Shown here one piece after another: positions 51,041 to 62,170 of a DNA stretch of 64,000 bases (positions within the stretch are counted from its first letter, which is position 1; the number at the start of each line of letters is the position of its first letter). The position numbers and the translations under genes are program-made. The stretch is from NCBI GenBank assembly GCA_021208685.1, contig JAJOJJ010000027.1, forward strand, positions 1 through 64,000. Direction: 5' to 3'. The notes beneath the pieces were generated by a model. That model saw only the letters and a program-made list of their open reading frames with translations. It was not told where the DNA came from and ran no database searches. The stretch is from Saccharospirillaceae bacterium. Lineage in GTDB: Bacteria > Pseudomonadota > Gammaproteobacteria > Pseudomonadales > Oceanobacteraceae.

Positions 51041-52156
51041 TCAGGGGTTAAGTACGGTTGCGCCATCGCTCGGCAGTTCGCGCGCCACGCGTTTCACCCG
51101 CGGCGTCAGCTGGCAGAACAACTCGTAGCTGATGGTGCCGCACAGTGCAGCGATGCGGTCAACGCTGAGATGCTCGCCCCAGAGTTCAACCGGCGAGCCG
51201 ATCTGTGCGTGCGGATGGTCGGTAAGATCGACGGTGATCATATCCATCGACACCCGGCCAATCAGCGGGCATTCGACACCGTCCACCAGTACCGGCGTGC
51301 CGGCCGGCGCATGACGCGGATAACCATCGCCATAACCGATGGCGACAACGCCCACGCGGGTGTCACGCTCAGCCATCCAGTCACCGCCATAGCCCACGGT
51401 TTCACCAGCGGGTACGTCGTGGGTGCTGATCAGTTGTGATTCGAGGCTCATCACCGCTTTCAGGCCCAGCTCGGCGGCGCTTTTATAATTCAGCGGCGAG
51501 CTGCCATAGAGCATGATACCGGGGCGGCTTAAACCTTCGGCGACCAGTTCATTGTTGATGCGCTTTTCGGTCAGAAGGCCGGCACTGTTGCTGATGCTCA
51601 GGGGCACCGGCCAGTCACGGCTGCAGAGAATATCGAGCTGGGCTGCAAGTGCCGGAGACGGCCACTCATCCGCGCTGGAGAAGTGTGAGATCACATAGCG
51701 CAACTCCAGTTGTTCATCGGCGCTGATCTGGGCGAGGATGTCGTCGGCCTCGCTGACGCGGAACCCCAGACGGTTCATACCGCTGTTGATCTTCAGCCAC
51801 ACCCCCACCGGCTGGCTCAGTACCGCGCTGGCACGATCCTGCAGTTGTTTGCGGTGATGCACCACCAGCTGAATTTTGTGTTCAGCAGCCAGTGTCCACT
51901 CATGAACATCGTATGCCCCCTGTAAAACCACCAGAGGACGGCGGATACCGGCGTCACGCAGAGCCAGAGCCTCATCGATACAGGCCACAGCAAAACCGTC
52001 GGCGCTGCTCAGTGCCCGGGCGCAGTTGACCAGCCCGTGGCCATAGCCGTTAGCTTTGATCACCGCATAGGCTTTACCGCTGACACTGGATTTGGCCAGC
52101 TGGTAATTGTGGCGGAAGTGAGACCAGTTGATTAATGCGCGCGTTGGACGTGTCAT
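51041..52156 (-). CDS. alr: Alanine racemase
   Basis: A 371-aa PLP enzyme making D-alanine for peptidoglycan. The PLP lysine is in AYAVIKANGYGHG (~34-46), the catalytic tyrosine in VGYGGDWMAERDTRVGVVAIGYGDGYPRH, and the C-terminal beta domain has GRVSMDMITVDLT. The frame opens further upstream, but the family begins at MTRPTRALINWSHFRHN. No replicative helicase gene precedes it in this window. Confidence 0.95.
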   Translation of the reverse strand: MTRPTRALINWSHFRHNYQLAKSSVSGKAYAVIKANGYGHGLVNCARALSSADGFAVACIDEALALRDAGIRRPLVVLQGAYDVHEWTLAAEHKIQLVVHHRKQLQDRASAVLSQPVGVWLKINSGMNRLGFRVSEADDILAQISADEQLELRYVISHFSSADEWPSPALAAQLDILCSRDWPVPLSISNSAGLLTEKRINNELVAEGLSRPGIMLYGSSPLNYKSAAELGLKAVMSLESQLISTHDVPAGETVGYGGDWMAERDTRVGVVAIGYGDGYPRHAPAGTPVLVDGVECPLIGRVSMDMITVDLTDHPHAQIGSPVELWGEHLSVDRIAALCGTISYELFCQLTPRVKRVARELPSDGATVLNP

Positions 52157-52414
52157 GGACGTGGGAACAACCTCGAAAATAGGTACAATAGCGCTTTGGC
52201 TCCGCCACAACCAGTGATGCTGGTATCAATAGTGTGACACCAATAACACCGCCGCCGCCATCGTGCGGAATATCGCAGTGATATTGAATGCCGGGTATTG
52301 AGTGCGGGGCCGCCGGGGTACAATGCCGGCAGAATCTGCCGGGCAGCCATTATGTCAGGCCTGTCCGGCAAAAACACCCGCTGCCTATGGCTGCAAACCC
52401 GCTACGGAATCACT

Positions 52415-53629
52415 ATGCCCAGTCACCCGCTGTTTACCGACAAAACCATTGCCCTCTCGGCAACCCTGGCGGCGACCATTGGCCTGGAAGAAGCCGTGCT
52501 GCTGACCGTGCTGAACGATGCCGCCAGTATTCAGGGACAGCAATGGGCGCGGCTGCATTATCAGGCGCTGCGTAACCAGCTGCCATTCTGGGATGACGTG
52601 AGCATCCGCCGTGTGCTTCGCAACTTACTCGACAAGGGCCTGCTCAGTCTGCAGGGGCCGATGTTTCCTGATGGTGACGGCCTGATTTACGCCTTCAGCA
52701 CCACGCAAGCGCAGACTCGCCCACAGGCGGAAGCCGCTGTTCAGCCCCATCAGAGCAAAGCGGCATACCCTGTGACGCCCCCTTCCGGTCACGTTAAGCA
52801 GCCACTGGAATCCCGCTGGCAGCCACAGGAAGATACTCTCACCCGTCTCGAACAGCATGGTATTCCGCGCAGCTTTGCCTGGGCACAGATGGATGCTTTT
52901 ATTTTGCAGGGGCAGGAACAGGGGGCAAACCGTAATGACTGGAATACCCGCTTCTTTCGCCACGTAAAGAATCAGTGGGTATTCACTCAGAACGATGCCC
53001 AAAAGCAACAGCGCACCCTTGAACGTGGTTTTCAGGGCGGCATTCAGCCACCCGGCAATCATCAGGAACGCAGCGCATTTCAGCCGGTCCAGGATGAAGC
53101 CACCGCCATCAGCCTTGATTGGCAACCCAGTCAGGACGCCTGCCAGATTCTGCAGCGCGCCGGCATAGACCCGCAGTTTATTGCCGATGCTGTGGCCGAG
53201 TTCGTACTCTACTGGGCCGAACGCGGTGATGCGTTTAAAACCTGGAACAGTAAATTTATTCAGCAGGTGCGCCAGCAATGGGCGCGCTACAGCGCCTCAG
53301 TAGAACACTCCTCCCTGCCCACCCGCATTCCCGACAACTGGCAACCGGCGGAAGATTGTTACGATATTCTCGCCATGGGCCATATCGACCGCCAGTTCGC
53401 TCAGAACCTGATACCGGAATTTGTGCTTTACTGGCGCGACTCCAATCAGGTACACAACAGCTGGAACAGCCGTTTTCTGCAATACGTTAAACAGCAATGG
53501 GGCAAGCGTTTAGCCCAGACTTCGTCAGGAGAATCCTATGGCACGCACACCGGCCAGCACAGAACTGCTCAACCGGGTTACGCAACAGCTGAAGCAAGCG
53601 TCCAGCGACTCAAAGACACCAGCTGGTGA
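52415..53629 (+). CDS. Protein with three DnaT-like primosomal domains
   Basis: A 404-aa protein. The N-terminal ~90 residues look like a winged-helix replication-initiation domain (ALRNQLPFWDDVSIRRVLRNLLDKGLL). Three repeats of ~55 residues follow, each opening with W-Q-P-x-x-D and closing with W-N-[ST]-[RK]-F-[FIL]-x-x-V-[KR]-[QN]-QW (~141-195, ~251-305, ~321-375), the DnaT single-strand-binding domain. DnaT normally has one such domain. Likely helps load the replicative helicase together with the overlapping downstream gene. The ATG at 52415 gives the conserved start; the last 92 bases overlap the next gene in another frame. Confidence 0.82.
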   Translation: MPSHPLFTDKTIALSATLAATIGLEEAVLLTVLNDAASIQGQQWARLHYQALRNQLPFWDDVSIRRVLRNLLDKGLLSLQGPMFPDGDGLIYAFSTTQAQTRPQAEAAVQPHQSKAAYPVTPPSGHVKQPLESRWQPQEDTLTRLEQHGIPRSFAWAQMDAFILQGQEQGANRNDWNTRFFRHVKNQWVFTQNDAQKQQRTLERGFQGGIQPPGNHQERSAFQPVQDEATAISLDWQPSQDACQILQRAGIDPQFIADAVAEFVLYWAERGDAFKTWNSKFIQQVRQQWARYSASVEHSSLPTRIPDNWQPAEDCYDILAMGHIDRQFAQNLIPEFVLYWRDSNQVHNSWNSRFLQYVKQQWGKRLAQTSSGESYGTHTGQHRTAQPGYATAEASVQRLKDTSW

Positions 53630-54215
53630 ACCGCTGGCGCACGAGCCAAGCATTGAGCAGAAAGAAGCCATCAATCAGATTTTTGAGCTGTTCCGCTTTA
53701 ATTATCACAACCAGTTTTTAAAGGCCTTCCCCGATCTCGACACCATGATTATGGCGAAGCGTTTATGGGCACGGCTGCTGGGTGAATACAGCGGAGAAGT
53801 GATCATGCGCGCTGCCGAAAAAGCCGTAAAAGAAAGCAGCTTCCTGCCCAATGTGCACGAAGTGCTGGCCCGTTGCGACGTCGCAGACAGCCTGGGTTTA
53901 CCTTCGGCCTATGCCGCATTTATGGAAGCCTGCCGCGCGCCCTCACCGAAAAAAGAATTCAGCTGGAGCCATCCGGCTGTGTACTATGCCGGACGCGCCA
54001 GCGACTGGTTTTTTCTGGCCAATAACGCTGAAGAAAAAACCTTCCCGGTGTTTAAGCGCAATTATGAAATATTACTGAAACGACTGCAGAACGGTGAAAG
54101 CATTGACATGGAAATCACCAAAGCCTTGCCTGAACACAGTGAGACACCACTGCCACGCAAAGCGCAGCAACAACGGCTGCAGGAACTGAAGAAGCTGTTG
54201 GGACCGTCTGAATAA
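53538..54215 (+). CDS. Phage lambda P-like helicase-loader family protein
   Basis: A 225-aa protein resembling replication protein P/DnaC-type loaders (IEQKEAINQIFELFRFNYHNQFLKAFPD, AKRLWARLLGEYSGEVIMRAAEKAVKESSFLPNVHEVLARC). The FLPNVHE segment is typical of this family. It would deliver or open the DnaB helicase. AGGAG lies six bases before the ATG, which lies inside the DnaT-like gene (92-bp out-of-frame overlap). The pair forms a two-gene primosome-loading unit, probably of phage origin but chromosomal here, with no other phage gene nearby. Confidence 0.78.
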   Translation: MARTPASTELLNRVTQQLKQASSDSKTPAGEPLAHEPSIEQKEAINQIFELFRFNYHNQFLKAFPDLDTMIMAKRLWARLLGEYSGEVIMRAAEKAVKESSFLPNVHEVLARCDVADSLGLPSAYAAFMEACRAPSPKKEFSWSHPAVYYAGRASDWFFLANNAEEKTFPVFKRNYEILLKRLQNGESIDMEITKALPEHSETPLPRKAQQQRLQELKKLLGPSE

Positions 54216-54373
54216 CCCGGTGCCCGCAATCCCCAACGGGCGCAGCCTGCAGCCCACCAGAACGGTGTTGGCGAATGTGAAAATGAACCGTCATTGCCTG
54301 CATTCGCCGCCTTGTTCTGACGGGCGGCGTGTCTCTCGCGCAGAGCTGTGCAGAATTATTAAAAGGATCCACA

Positions 54374-54410
54374 GAGCCTGTTAATACTCATTAAACAAGC
54401 TCTGGCATTA
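54374..54410. repeat. Remnant of the inverted-repeat element (left end only)
   Basis: GAGCCTGTTAATACTCATTAAACAAGCTCTGGCATTA matches the left arm of the element at 36684 with scattered substitutions; no right end is found. It lies in the 383-base gap between the lambda-P-like gene and aspT. The rest of the gap carries a TATAAT at 54511 and a palindrome close to aspT, and no gene. Confidence 0.75.
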
Positions 54411-54510
54411 AGGCTTCCGCTAATACCTACCCATCAGAGCTGTTCTGAATCATTCAGGGTTGTTAAAAAATCTGGAATAAACCCTGTGCTTCTGCAAGCG
54501 CCAGCAGCGA

Positions 54511-54584
54511 TATAATGCTTTATCCATAGAGCAGCACCATTTCTTTTATGATACATACTGTGCCGACCGAACAACGGCACAGTA
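54511..54584 (+). promoter_or_regulatory. aspT promoter region with 10-bp palindrome
   Basis: TATAAT at 54511-54516 is a perfect -10 box (no good -35 seen). Downstream, TACTGTGCCG (54556-54565) and CGGCACAGTA (54575-54584) form a perfect inverted repeat with a 9-base spacer, ending 14 bases before the aspT ATG. In DNA it could be a dimeric operator; in RNA it would form a hairpin next to the ribosome site. Confidence 0.65.
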
Positions 54585-54598
54585 AAGGTATAAAATTA

Positions 54599-57887
<3,289 letters not shown>

Positions 57888-57912
57888 GAACCTTTAAGAC
57901 AACTCTGAATAA

Positions 57913-57938
57913 TTCAGCACCTGCTTCGGCCTGCTGAA
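57913..57938 (+). other. Stem-loop after aspD
   Basis: TTCAGCA/TGCTGAA with a 12-base loop, nested near a second pair GAACCTTT (57888)/AAAGGTTC (57937). There is no T-run; a weak or Rho-assisted terminator is possible. Confidence 0.5.
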
Positions 57939-57998
57939 AGGTTCCGATCAGCACGCCACGTTTGGCAAACGGATTACGCCAAACGTGGCAACAGCCCG

Positions 57999-59723
57999 CT
58001 AAGGAATCTGCGTCCAGCGCTGATTATTCCCTCCCCAGTTCCACCAGGTACCAACGTTATCGCCCGCATTGGTGCCGAAACCATCCACCACCTGTTCCGG
58101 CAATGAACGCACCTGCACCGAGCCATCGGTCTGCAGGGTAAAACGCTGTTGCGCACTGCCGTTGCAGCGCCAGATACGCAGGTTGGCACCGTTGCCGAAC
58201 ACCCCGCTGTTATCCAGACAGAAACGTGAATCCTGCAGGCTGCGGATCAGGCCGGTGGCCGCATCGTAGTTCCACTTCTGCCAGTTACCGCCATTGCAGT
58301 GCCACTGCAGTACATTGGTGCCATTCGCCATGCTGGCGTTGCTGATATCCAGACACAGACCGGAAGCGTTGTTCACCAGCGTTGACCCGCTGGCCGCAGC
58401 CGCCGGAGCAGCGTCAGGGCGCGGTGCATACACCACACCGACTTTATCCAGTTCCGCCCCGGCGCGACCGTGGAAACCGACAATCTGCCAGCCCGCCGGT
58501 GCATTGAAGGTGGTGCAGGACGAGGTGGTGGAACCGCCACTCAGCACCCGGTTATGACTGGTGGTGAACTTCGCGTAGAAAATACGGGTATGGTCGTTGT
58601 GCTTGCCGGAACAGACCTGCAGTGACGATAAGAATTCGCCGCTGTTCAGGGTTAATGACGATGCCGTGCCGCCATTGCCGCCGTGCGTGGACACAAACCC
58701 GTTGCTGAGGGTGATGCCGATCTGATCAACGCGGGAACCGGCACGCAGTGAGACGGTGCGGGTCGCCGGATGTTCCGGCAGCGTGGCAGCGTCGTTGAAC
58801 GGGGTGCCATGCGGGCCACCGAACGGATCACTTAAACGGCGGTCGCTGCGGGTGGTCCAGGTGAAGTTGGTATGCACTGGCGGGTGATCGGACAATTTCA
58901 GGCCATCGGCGGTCAGGTCATCTTCACGCACGGTGTACGACGTAGCTTCCAGTTGAATAAAGCCGTTACCGCGGTACAGCACTTTATCCACGATCTCACA
59001 GCCGGGGCTGGTGACTTTCGGGTCGCAGACCAGCGCATCAGCACCGCTCACCGGCAGATTGCCATTACGGATCAGATCCACCCACGGGTCGCGGAAACCC
59101 CGGTTCAGCAGTTCCCACATATTATCGCCACTGCGGGTATAGCGGGTATTGGCATCCCCCATGATGATGACGGCATTACCGGCGGAATGTTCTTCGATGT
59201 AATTGGCCAGCTGCAGAATGTTCGCCCGGCGTGCGCTCAGGTCTGCGGATTCGGTCTGGGCCTGGGTGTGCATGTTGTAGATATCCACATACACGCCTTC
59301 GGCCAGACGGGTACGGGCCATGGTGAAGCCTTTCGGGGTTAAGCAATCCACCCCGTTGCAGTGGTTCCATTTCACCCGCACCCAGTCTTCATAAGGGAAG
59401 CGGCTCATGGTGTTCAGACCACTGCCAACGCCCATGCCACCGGTGGTGGGGGAGCGGAATGGATGATTATTGCAGGCGTCGTACAACGCAGCGTGGTAGT
59501 TGAAATCTTCCTGCACGTTGACGATATCGAAATCGTTCACATAGCAGCTGATCTGCTCAGTGGCGCTCTGACGCGGCGATACCGCACTGGAAAACAATTC
59601 CGGCAAACCGGCGACGTTGTAGGTGAGCGTACTGAAGCTGCCTTCCTGTGAGGCCGATACCTGAGCAGGCGCGGCACTGAGTGCGGCCAGCAGCATGCCG
59701 GCGGTCAGCATGGATCTGTTCAT
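57999..59723 (-). CDS. Secreted EEP-family phosphodiesterase with jacalin-like and ricin-type lectin domains
   Basis: A 574-aa protein with a signal peptide (~1-25, ending VSA). Residues ~29-295 form an endonuclease/exonuclease/phosphatase domain with the metal and catalytic motifs VNVQEDF, NMHTQAQ, IIMGDANTRY and the closing LSDHPPV, resembling bacterial sphingomyelinase C-type enzymes. Residues ~325-440 look like a jacalin-related lectin (GSRVDQIGITLSNG...HGGNGG...IVGFHGRAGAELDKVGVVY), and ~450-574 is a ricin-B beta-trefoil (LDISNASMANGTNVLQWHCNG; QQRFTLQ; QRWTQ). Likely a host- or cell-surface-directed hydrolase for phospholipid or nucleic acid. AAGGT precedes the ATG at 59723. Confidence 0.85.
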   Translation of the reverse strand: MNRSMLTAGMLLAALSAAPAQVSASQEGSFSTLTYNVAGLPELFSSAVSPRQSATEQISCYVNDFDIVNVQEDFNYHAALYDACNNHPFRSPTTGGMGVGSGLNTMSRFPYEDWVRVKWNHCNGVDCLTPKGFTMARTRLAEGVYVDIYNMHTQAQTESADLSARRANILQLANYIEEHSAGNAVIIMGDANTRYTRSGDNMWELLNRGFRDPWVDLIRNGNLPVSGADALVCDPKVTSPGCEIVDKVLYRGNGFIQLEATSYTVREDDLTADGLKLSDHPPVHTNFTWTTRSDRRLSDPFGGPHGTPFNDAATLPEHPATRTVSLRAGSRVDQIGITLSNGFVSTHGGNGGTASSLTLNSGEFLSSLQVCSGKHNDHTRIFYAKFTTSHNRVLSGGSTTSSCTTFNAPAGWQIVGFHGRAGAELDKVGVVYAPRPDAAPAAAASGSTLVNNASGLCLDISNASMANGTNVLQWHCNGGNWQKWNYDAATGLIRSLQDSRFCLDNSGVFGNGANLRIWRCNGSAQQRFTLQTDGSVQVRSLPEQVVDGFGTNAGDNVGTWWNWGGNNQRWTQIP

Positions 59724-59866
59724 AAGAGTTACCTTCGTATTTATGATTATTATTTGGCCCATCGCAATTCAATTGCGGTACTTTTGTACCACATCAAAAC
59801 TGATCGGCGGCAGGACAACACGGGCCGCTGCGTAACACACAAGATGTCAGCAGCAACCCATCCTGA

Positions 59867-59901
59867 GCAGATGGCGAAACCACGGTGTTTCCGCCATCTG
59901 C
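59867..59901 (-). other. Strong stem-loop after the PAP2 phosphatase gene
   Basis: GCAGATGGCG (59867-59876) and CGCCATCTGC (59892-59901) pair perfectly and AAAC/GTTT extends the stem. It begins seven bases after the stop at 59908 on the minus strand; no T-run follows, so it is either a weak terminator or an mRNA end. The rest of the 184-base gap to 59724 has only a short GGTAC-TTTT-GTACC palindrome at ~59776. Confidence 0.65.
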
Positions 59902-59907
59902 GAGCCA

Positions 59908-62019
59908 TCAGTTCAGACGCGCGATCACGCTGGTCGCTGTGTATTCCAGTGTGACGTTGTGATTCCCGGCATCCACATGGCTGAATTCACCGGCTACCTG
60001 ACCTGCCTGCAGTAAGGTATAAGCAGTCCCGCTTTGCGGCGTCAGACCGGTAAAATCAAGAGCCAGCGTGGCTCCCTCAATAAACAGGGTGTCGGCAGCA
60101 GCGATCTGAGTGCTGTCAGCGTCCATCGCCAGCTTCAGTACGGCAGCGCCATTCAGAGTGATATTGCCGCCCAGCTGCAATGCGCCACGGGCATCAACCA
60201 GTGCCGTACCGGAGTTCACATACAGATCGCCCTGTCCGAAAGCGGAAGCAGAAGCCGCTTCCAGAATACCGCCGTTAATCACAGTGCCGCCGCTGTAGCT
60301 GTTGTTGCCGGTCAGCGTCAGGTGACCACTGCCGGCTTTGCTCAGCTTACCGGCGCCGCTGATATCGTTACGCCACCAGTCGCGGGCAGAGAAACCGCCA
60401 TCACTGGCTTCCATCGTCACGCTGACATCCCCCAGAAAAGCACCGTAACCGTCAGCCGCATCGACCAGATTAATACGTCCCCAGCCGTTGGAGTCATCCA
60501 GAATCGGATAGCCGGAATCGACTTCGGTAGTAAACAGCACAGCGCGACGCTGAGCATCGGACAGATAAGGCTGACGGGTTTTCAGCAGGGCTTCTGCACC
60601 TTCCGGAACCACCGCAGGCTGACCGGCTTTGCTGCTGTCCTGGGGCAGACCGTAAGTCATACGGAAGCGGTATAACGCCTTGATCGCGGCGTGGTCATCG
60701 TAGTCATTATTGTTAAACACATCGGCATTAACGGTAACGCCGTCGGCTTCGATTACGCTGCCGGTTTCATCTTCTGTCAGAGTACGGTGAGCATAGTCGT
60801 ACAGACTCATACCGGCTTCGGCAGCTTTGGTTTCGTAGAAAGCATGCAGCTGGTAGTAAGCGGCCTGACCGGACTCATAACCTGCGGTGGTGTTCAGCGC
60901 ATCGGCTGCGCTCATCAGTGCCATAATGCGTCCGCCAATCACATCCACCGGAGAATGCATACCGGCAATGATGCGGTTTTCACCCAGTTCGGAGCCACGC
61001 ACAACATGCTCGGCAAAGCGTTCAGGGAAGGCATACGCCAGTGATAATGACGACACCACACCGGCGTTGGTGTGACCACTCGGATAACCGCCGTCTTTGC
61101 GCAGGCTCTGCTCATCACCACTGTTACTCTTACGGCGGGCACATACCAGTCCCGGAATCACACTGACATTACTGTTATAAATGTCGAAATTAATGTCCTT
61201 CGGTGTGCCGCTGCTGTCGATACAGGTGCGCAGATCATTGCCGGTATATTCCACCGCACCGGTGCTGGTCATGCGCCACGGACGCGGGGTCGAGAAAATG
61301 TATTTGGAACCACTGGTCGACGTAGACGCCATGTTGTAACGCACATTATTGGTAAAACGCACCGCCGCACCGAATGCGCTGTTTTCATCACCGGTAAACG
61401 TCCAGCTGTCATCACTGTCGCCAAGGTAATGGCTGTCTTCCAGCACCTGCGCCACCGTCGGTTCGGTAATATCGTAATAGGTGCCGCTGTTCGCGACATA
61501 GTCTTCCGTCAGCGGACCAAAACCATCAACCACGGAATAACTTTTACCACGGCGGTCGTCGAGATAGGCACGGATTGCCGCTTCATCAGTACGCTCAGCG
61601 GTCACCTTTTCAACGTAGGCTATATTGGCGGCCCAAACCGCCGCATTTTTAATCGGGTTGGCTTCATAACTGTCCGGACCACTGCCGCTGGCGGCACTCT
61701 GATAAGCGTCACTGGTGCCTTTCCAGATGCTGTTTATTCCTCTCAGTGCATGCGCATAGGGGTTGTCATTAATGCTGTATTTCAGCGTGCTGTGACCATT
61801 ATTTTTACCGTATAAAATCACCGGTAAAGGATAAGCCGCATCCGGCACTGCCACATATTGCTCAAAACCCAGACCTGCTGGCATCAGCGGCTTGCTGATC
61901 TCAGCTGCACTGCTGTCATCTTTATTATCATCACCACAGGCGCTCAGCATCAGAGTGGCGGCCGCGACCATCGCCAGATACAGGCCATTGCGTTTATTCA
62001 GATTTTTTTCAGTATTCAT
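59908..62019 (-). CDS. PAP2/class A acid phosphatase lipoprotein with autotransporter-type repeat
   Basis: A 703-aa lipoprotein (lipobox LMLSACG, Cys ~28). The central region carries the acid-phosphatase signature GGYPSGHTNAG and, ~25 residues on, GSELGENRIIAGMHSPVDVIGGR, i.e. both PAP2 motifs of class A bacterial phosphatases. Before the C-terminus is a passenger-associated repeat (LTLTGNNSYSGGTVINGG, LYVNSGTALVDARGALQLGGNITLNG) as seen in autotransporter stalks, but no beta-barrel translocator follows. Probably a surface or periplasm-facing phosphomonoesterase. The ATG at 62019 gives the lipoprotein signal; the longer frame does not. Confidence 0.85.
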   Translation of the reverse strand: MNTEKNLNKRNGLYLAMVAAATLMLSACGDDNKDDSSAAEISKPLMPAGLGFEQYVAVPDAAYPLPVILYGKNNGHSTLKYSINDNPYAHALRGINSIWKGTSDAYQSAASGSGPDSYEANPIKNAAVWAANIAYVEKVTAERTDEAAIRAYLDDRRGKSYSVVDGFGPLTEDYVANSGTYYDITEPTVAQVLEDSHYLGDSDDSWTFTGDENSAFGAAVRFTNNVRYNMASTSTSGSKYIFSTPRPWRMTSTGAVEYTGNDLRTCIDSSGTPKDINFDIYNSNVSVIPGLVCARRKSNSGDEQSLRKDGGYPSGHTNAGVVSSLSLAYAFPERFAEHVVRGSELGENRIIAGMHSPVDVIGGRIMALMSAADALNTTAGYESGQAAYYQLHAFYETKAAEAGMSLYDYAHRTLTEDETGSVIEADGVTVNADVFNNNDYDDHAAIKALYRFRMTYGLPQDSSKAGQPAVVPEGAEALLKTRQPYLSDAQRRAVLFTTEVDSGYPILDDSNGWGRINLVDAADGYGAFLGDVSVTMEASDGGFSARDWWRNDISGAGKLSKAGSGHLTLTGNNSYSGGTVINGGILEAASASAFGQGDLYVNSGTALVDARGALQLGGNITLNGAAVLKLAMDADSTQIAAADTLFIEGATLALDFTGLTPQSGTAYTLLQAGQVAGEFSHVDAGNHNVTLEYTATSVIARLN

Positions 62020-62170
62020 AACATTCACTTGGTTGTCGGATTTAAAAGTTGTCGAATTTAAAAAAGGACACCAGTGAAGACCGGCTGAGCAGCACAAGGG
62101 GACATGACAATTCTGTGAAATTTTCCTGACAGGATATCCACAGGCCGGAATTATTCAGGGGAGAAAATAT

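Noticed and set aside
52415..54215. Prophage
   Set aside because: Only the two replication-loader genes resemble phage genes; no integrase, structural or lysis genes surround them.
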